Assembly: GCA_001789205.1 (NCBI GenBank)
Contig: MFYT01000059.1
Span: 1 to 44,439 of the forward strand
Reading direction: 5' to 3'
Length of the DNA stretch: 44,439 nt
Source of the DNA: Candidatus Raymondbacteria bacterium RIFOXYA2_FULL_49_16
Lineage (GTDB): Bacteria; Fibrobacterota; OXYB2-FULL-49-7; XYB2-FULL-49-35
Shown here in pieces: positions 40,819 through 44,439 of the stretch (positions are counted from its first letter, which is position 1; every line of letters starts with the position of its first letter). The notes below the pieces were generated by a model. That model ran no database searches. It saw only the letters and a list, made by a program, of their open reading frames with translations, and was not told where the DNA came from. The position numbers and the translations under genes were made by a program.

Positions 40819-41097
40819 TTACTTCCGTTTCTTGCCCATCTTTTTAATTATCCGATATACCTGTGATACCGATAGGTCCGTCTTGGGAGCGATATCGAAA
40901 CCTGTTTTTCCAGATTTGTACATCGCAAGAACCTTCTCGTCGCGTTCCTTGTTCTTTTTACGGTTATAGTCGATCCCGTACTTCACGCGGAGTTGATGGA
41001 TTGCCTGACGGGTAATTCCGAATTTATGCCCGATTGCTGCATCAGTTTTGAGAGTTTTCTGAAGTTGAATGAGTTGTTCTTTTGATACTTTGGCCAT
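40819..41097 (-). CDS. Small helix-turn-helix DNA-binding protein
   Basis: 92 residues, basic. Two helix-turn-helix-like segments are visible: KTDAAIGHKFGITRQAIHQL (about 17-36) and GFDIAPKTDLSVSQVYRII (about 66-84). A strong GGAGGCGATCTT ribosome site precedes the ATG. Between the DUF6161 and TIR genes, it is a likely regulator of the cluster. It lies 34 bases before the TIR gene and 49 after the DUF6161 gene. Confidence 0.75.
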   Translation of the reverse strand: MAKVSKEQLIQLQKTLKTDAAIGHKFGITRQAIHQLRVKYGIDYNRKKNKERDEKVLAMYKSGKTGFDIAPKTDLSVSQVYRIIKKMGKKRK

Positions 41098-41146
41098 AAG
41101 ATCGCCTCCAACAGTTAAATTAGTAGAGATCTATAAACTAATCGTT

Positions 41147-42403
41147 TTACCGCACAACTCGTTCAAGAACAGGCATCGTTGGTCCACTATCCTCGCCTAA
41201 CAAACCAGTTTCAGCTCTGCTAAATAAAGATTGTAACACAAAATTACGATCATCCTTTTCAAGTTTTCCATCCTTAACTAGGGCGAGATAGATAAGCGTA
41301 AGCTGCTCTCTTTCTTCGGCGTCTCGTTTAAGATGAAAAGAGCTTAGTGTCATCTTGACTAGCAGTCGAATAAAGTATGCACTGAATGAAATGAACATCG
41401 CCAGTAATATAATTCCACGGATTGTTATTGGCTCCGCATCAAGAATAGATCCTTTGAAAGCCTCCGGAGGCAAATAAAGGCATGCTCCAATGATCGCTAA
41501 TACTATACAAGTAGCCCATATGGTCCGTTTTAACCAGACATTACCCTTTGTCTCATATGTTGTCGCACGATTACGCCAATATTCTACAGGGGCTTCTAGG
41601 GCTAGTTTTTCTTTGTACGCTTTCGTAAGGCCCTCTAATTCATCAGTATATTGCTTGAATATCTTATCGAAGGTGATCTTATGATCAGCAATTGAATCAT
41701 CAGCTGCTTTTTTTGTGCTTATTTGGGATGATTCCCATTGCTCTGATGCCTTACTAGCCCATTCTTTTTGGTTCTTTGTTAAAGCATCAAATTCTTTCCG
41801 CACTTGTTCTGACCTACCTTGCCATTCTTTTCGCAATTGCTCAAGTGCAGATGTTTCATGTGAGCTTCTAGATAGAATTAAGGAATCACCTTGATGTTCA
41901 AATTCGTAAGCATATAAAAAACCTATCAAATTATATTTTGAGCGATCAAAATTAACCTGCGTTATATTATTTGATTTCCCAGAATAGAAATAATAAATCG
42001 CCCCATTCATTATTTCTTGGGCAAATCCTGAATTGTCTATTTGAAGGCCAATTTTATTCAGACAAACAGCTATTGGTTGGTCTGAAAAAACATATGAAGG
42101 TTCTATTTTGTTTTGATTAATTTGGCGAAAACGTTCGCCCCAATAAGATTTCCACTGTTCTTCCCCATCATTCTTTTCAATAAATTGCTTTGTTTCACTC
42201 ACCAATCTCTTGATGGTTTCTAGTCTCGATATCCACCCACTAATAGGATGAGGCCGATGCTTCGGTTCAGTCCAAAAGGCCAACTCTTGGTCGCAAAAAG
42301 AAATAATTTCTTTGTATCCTTTCTTCTCGCGTGCCTCAGGAGGATAGCTTCCTTGTATTGATATAGAAAGAGTCTCAAGAAAGCTCTCTTTGGTTTGTCC
42401 CAT
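41147..42403 (-). CDS. DUF6161-like membrane protein
   Basis: 418 residues. A helical N-terminal domain is followed by a long charged coiled coil (about 185-270), an ALEAPVEYWRNRA motif (near 269-280), and two transmembrane helices (about 294-312 and 329-349) with a short C-terminal cytoplasmic tail. The EAPVEYW motif and layout resemble DUF6161 proteins found near defence genes. A role as a membrane-bound effector or sensor is inferred. It starts 12 bases after the restriction-modification gene on the same strand, suggesting an operon. Confidence 0.65.
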   Translation of the reverse strand: MGQTKESFLETLSISIQGSYPPEAREKKGYKEIISFCDQELAFWTEPKHRPHPISGWISRLETIKRLVSETKQFIEKNDGEEQWKSYWGERFRQINQNKIEPSYVFSDQPIAVCLNKIGLQIDNSGFAQEIMNGAIYYFYSGKSNNITQVNFDRSKYNLIGFLYAYEFEHQGDSLILSRSSHETSALEQLRKEWQGRSEQVRKEFDALTKNQKEWASKASEQWESSQISTKKAADDSIADHKITFDKIFKQYTDELEGLTKAYKEKLALEAPVEYWRNRATTYETKGNVWLKRTIWATCIVLAIIGACLYLPPEAFKGSILDAEPITIRGIILLAMFISFSAYFIRLLVKMTLSSFHLKRDAEEREQLTLIYLALVKDGKLEKDDRNFVLQSLFSRAETGLLGEDSGPTMPVLERVVR

Positions 42404-42414
42404 AAACCGTCCTT

Positions 42415-44439
42415 TTATTTACTGCTTTCTTCAACAATCTTAATTTCATCCTCAGTCAGCCCATACAATTCATAAACCAGCTTATCGATTTTTATGCTGA
42501 CTGCCAAGATTTGCCTGGTGATTACATTCTGTTCATGTTCAGTTTTTAAACGGCTCTCCTCTTTTTTTAATTTAAGAATTTCTTCGACAAATCTATTGAT
42601 TGAAGAAACTGTTTCACTTTTATCAAATTGAATTGGCAATGGAAATCGATTAACGTACTGAGCTCTAAATTCCAAATATTTATCTTTTACACCTTCTAAG
42701 GAAGCACAAACAGAATTAAAATAACAAAAAGCTAATCTGGAATTCAGAATTCCCAGGAGCGAAAGATTCGAACTTGGAATGACAAACGCCTTATCATTGA
42801 TAAATTGGCCCGTTTCATCAATACAAAACCTACACTCATTTGCAATAATTGGATAAACTATTTTCGCTTGTTTATTTATTCCTATAAGTGCTACGGCGGG
42901 CTGTTGGAGTTCAAACCACTCCTGTTTTGTAGCCCGCTTTAACAATGCAGACCTAAGAGGAAGCATATATTCTTTTATGACAGGATAACTATCAATGTCC
43001 TTTTCGGGATGAAGATATATAATCCACTGTTTTCCAAAATTAATTGAGTATCTCCTGATATCCTTCCCAAACAATATTGGTTTTAATACTTCTTTGCTTC
43101 TTGGATCTTTTCGAACAAATTTGCTGTACGTTTCTTGATCAATTATAAAGGCTTCGTTAAGTCCTGTTTTTGTACCAAAAATAACCGATCTTCCCAGCCA
43201 CGCTTCGAGTTCGACAGCCTTTGTTCTTATTTTAGATAATAGCCTTGTGGTATCTTCTGAAACAAGTTGCCATCCCGATTCGTTCAACGCATTTGATGAA
43301 ATAAATTTAACCGTATCCATCTGAATGGAAGCTAAATCTATCTGTCCTGCGGCTAAAGCCCTGATTTTATCTACTGATGGAACAGGTAAGTATTGAATCG
43401 TGTCCTTTTTGCCTTTTCCTAAAGTCGAAGCAATAATTATTACAGTCCTTACGGTTGCACCTTCAAACACGTCCGCTCCAGCAAAATCAGCGACCGTAAT
43501 AATTTGTGTTTTTTCCTCTAGCAATTTTCTTAACGGCTGACCGTATTTTGCTTTCATAAATTTGTTCGAAACAATCATACCAAAGCAACCATTTTGGTTT
43601 AAGAGAGAAACTCCTTTCTCGATAAAATAGGCGTATAAATCTGCACGTTCTTCATGAACGGCATAATTTTCTTTCAGAAATGATTTTACAGGTTTAAACG
43701 TTTCCATCCTGATATAGGGTGGGTTCCCTATAACCACATCGAATCCCCCCGATTTCATTATCTCTTGGAAGCCATCATTTCCATCCCAATCAAAAGCGTT
43801 TATTTTACTTTTATGCTTAACATCGCCAAATAAATCCATCGATTCACCAGAAAAGAAATCCGTTCCAATCAGAGAATTTCCACACTTTATATTCGCCTCA
43901 AGAGTAGGCAGTACCCGTTCATGGAACATACTCAACTGATTCTGAATTGAAGCCTGTGTTTCACCCTCCATACACTTCAGCAGGAGGCTCAATTTGGTCA
44001 CTTCGACAGCCTGAGCGTCCAGATCCACCCCATAGATGTTATTCAGCAGGATCTTCTTCTTCAGAGCCGTAGTTAGTCCGCCTTCAGGCGTAATACAACC
44101 AGCCTTATTCTTCTTACTGGCTCCGCTGTAATACAGAATATGCCAATCCAGCAGGAACTGATACGCACCCAGCAGAAATGAACCGCTACCGCAGGCAGGA
44201 TCAACAATCTTTATCTTCTCGACCTCATCAGGTGTCTTACCCTCGACCAGCTTACCAACCGTATTCTTTACAATGTATTCGACTATGTACTGAGGCGTAT
44301 AATAAACACCCCCTGCTTTCCTGACCTCTGGCTTCTCTTCAACCTTCGCGTTATGACCTGCCGTTAAACGGATGACCTTACCCAGAAACTGCTCGTACGC
44401 ACTACCCAATATTTCAACTGGCAGGACAGAGAACTCAAA
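42415..44439 (-). CDS. Type IIG-like restriction-modification enzyme, N-terminus off the window
   Basis: About 674 residues visible; the frame is still open at the right edge and reads FEFSVLPVEILGSAYEQFLG through a TTG that could otherwise be taken as a start, so the gene continues upstream. The N6-adenine methyltransferase core has SAM motif DPACGSGSFLLGAY and catalytic NPPY (in VVIGNPPYIRM), in the gamma-type order of Eco57I-like enzymes. The C-terminal part resembles TaqI-type specificity regions (GKDIRRY, then SLLGILNSRL). The nuclease domain would be in the missing N-terminal part. It methylates and probably cuts DNA, and leads the cluster with DUF6161, HTH and TIR genes. Confidence 0.88.
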   Translation of the reverse strand, partial: FEFSVLPVEILGSAYEQFLGKVIRLTAGHNAKVEEKPEVRKAGGVYYTPQYIVEYIVKNTVGKLVEGKTPDEVEKIKIVDPACGSGSFLLGAYQFLLDWHILYYSGASKKNKAGCITPEGGLTTALKKKILLNNIYGVDLDAQAVEVTKLSLLLKCMEGETQASIQNQLSMFHERVLPTLEANIKCGNSLIGTDFFSGESMDLFGDVKHKSKINAFDWDGNDGFQEIMKSGGFDVVIGNPPYIRMETFKPVKSFLKENYAVHEERADLYAYFIEKGVSLLNQNGCFGMIVSNKFMKAKYGQPLRKLLEEKTQIITVADFAGADVFEGATVRTVIIIASTLGKGKKDTIQYLPVPSVDKIRALAAGQIDLASIQMDTVKFISSNALNESGWQLVSEDTTRLLSKIRTKAVELEAWLGRSVIFGTKTGLNEAFIIDQETYSKFVRKDPRSKEVLKPILFGKDIRRYSINFGKQWIIYLHPEKDIDSYPVIKEYMLPLRSALLKRATKQEWFELQQPAVALIGINKQAKIVYPIIANECRFCIDETGQFINDKAFVIPSSNLSLLGILNSRLAFCYFNSVCASLEGVKDKYLEFRAQYVNRFPLPIQFDKSETVSSINRFVEEILKLKKEESRLKTEHEQNVITRQILAVSIKIDKLVYELYGLTEDEIKIVEESSK

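Overview
The window looks like a Fibrobacterota-type chromosome (Fibrobacter / Chitinivibrio / Chitinispirillum side). This rests on one protein of the TIGR02147 family, which is strongly expanded in Fibrobacter, translationally coupled to a lipoprotein, on secreted proteins ending in FlgD-like/T9SS-like C-terminal Ig modules, and on a short primary-type sigma factor without region 1.1. The assignment is an inference from family content; there is no rRNA or tRNA in the window to test it.

Layout. (1) 1-1.4 kb: a phage-tail-fibre-like gene running off the left edge, preceded by a small coiled-coil gene. (2) 1.7-15.6 kb: a core housekeeping block at moderate GC: SGNH esterase, RpoD-like sigma factor, lipid A acyltransferase, purM, dnaG, a large FecR-PKD-SUMF1 lipoprotein, surE, gyrA, a PmbA/TldE-like protein and a DUF2442 protein. 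(3) 15.7-27.6 kb: lineage-specific signalling and surface genes: the TIGR02147/lipoprotein pair, a second fibre-like gene with a glycosyltransferase, a frameshifted membrane protein, a transmembrane AraC-type sensor, a three-gene overlapping operon (CmpB-like membrane protein, amidohydrolase with a membrane segment, adenylate cyclase) and a creatininase-family hydrolase. Two promoters in this part, of the TIGR02147 gene and the glycosyltransferase-fibre operon, share a 16-bp palindrome exactly 18 bp upstream of an identical TTGACTT element. (4) 27.8-34.3 kb: mobile DNA: an unusually gene-rich IS21-type element (zinc-finger protein, ParB-like protein, IstA, IstB), then a transposase-like gene whose ribosome binding site is folded into a leader hairpin, then the surviving C-terminal piece of a secreted protein. 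(5) 34.4-44.4 kb: an AT-rich accessory/defence region: DUF6933-like protein, Xre-ImmA/PIN toxin-antitoxin pair with a perfect 27-bp palindrome upstream, remnants of a RecB/Cas4-like nuclease and of an AlbA_2-type protein, and a minus-strand cluster of a type IIG-like restriction-modification enzyme, a DUF6161 membrane protein, a small helix-turn-helix protein and a winged-helix TIR-domain protein.

How genes may work together. The four-gene RM - DUF6161 - HTH - wHTH-TIR cluster is spaced like one operon and is the best candidate for an undescribed composite defence system. The coupled PIN/ImmA pair is a classical predicted toxin-antitoxin arrangement. The conserved promoter architecture suggests that the TIGR02147-lipoprotein pair and the glycosyltransferase-fibre pair are co-controlled by one unidentified activator bound near -61. 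The adenylate cyclase in the window makes a cAMP-responsive factor conceivable, but the palindrome is not the Crp consensus. All functions are inferred by reading protein motifs; no database search was run.
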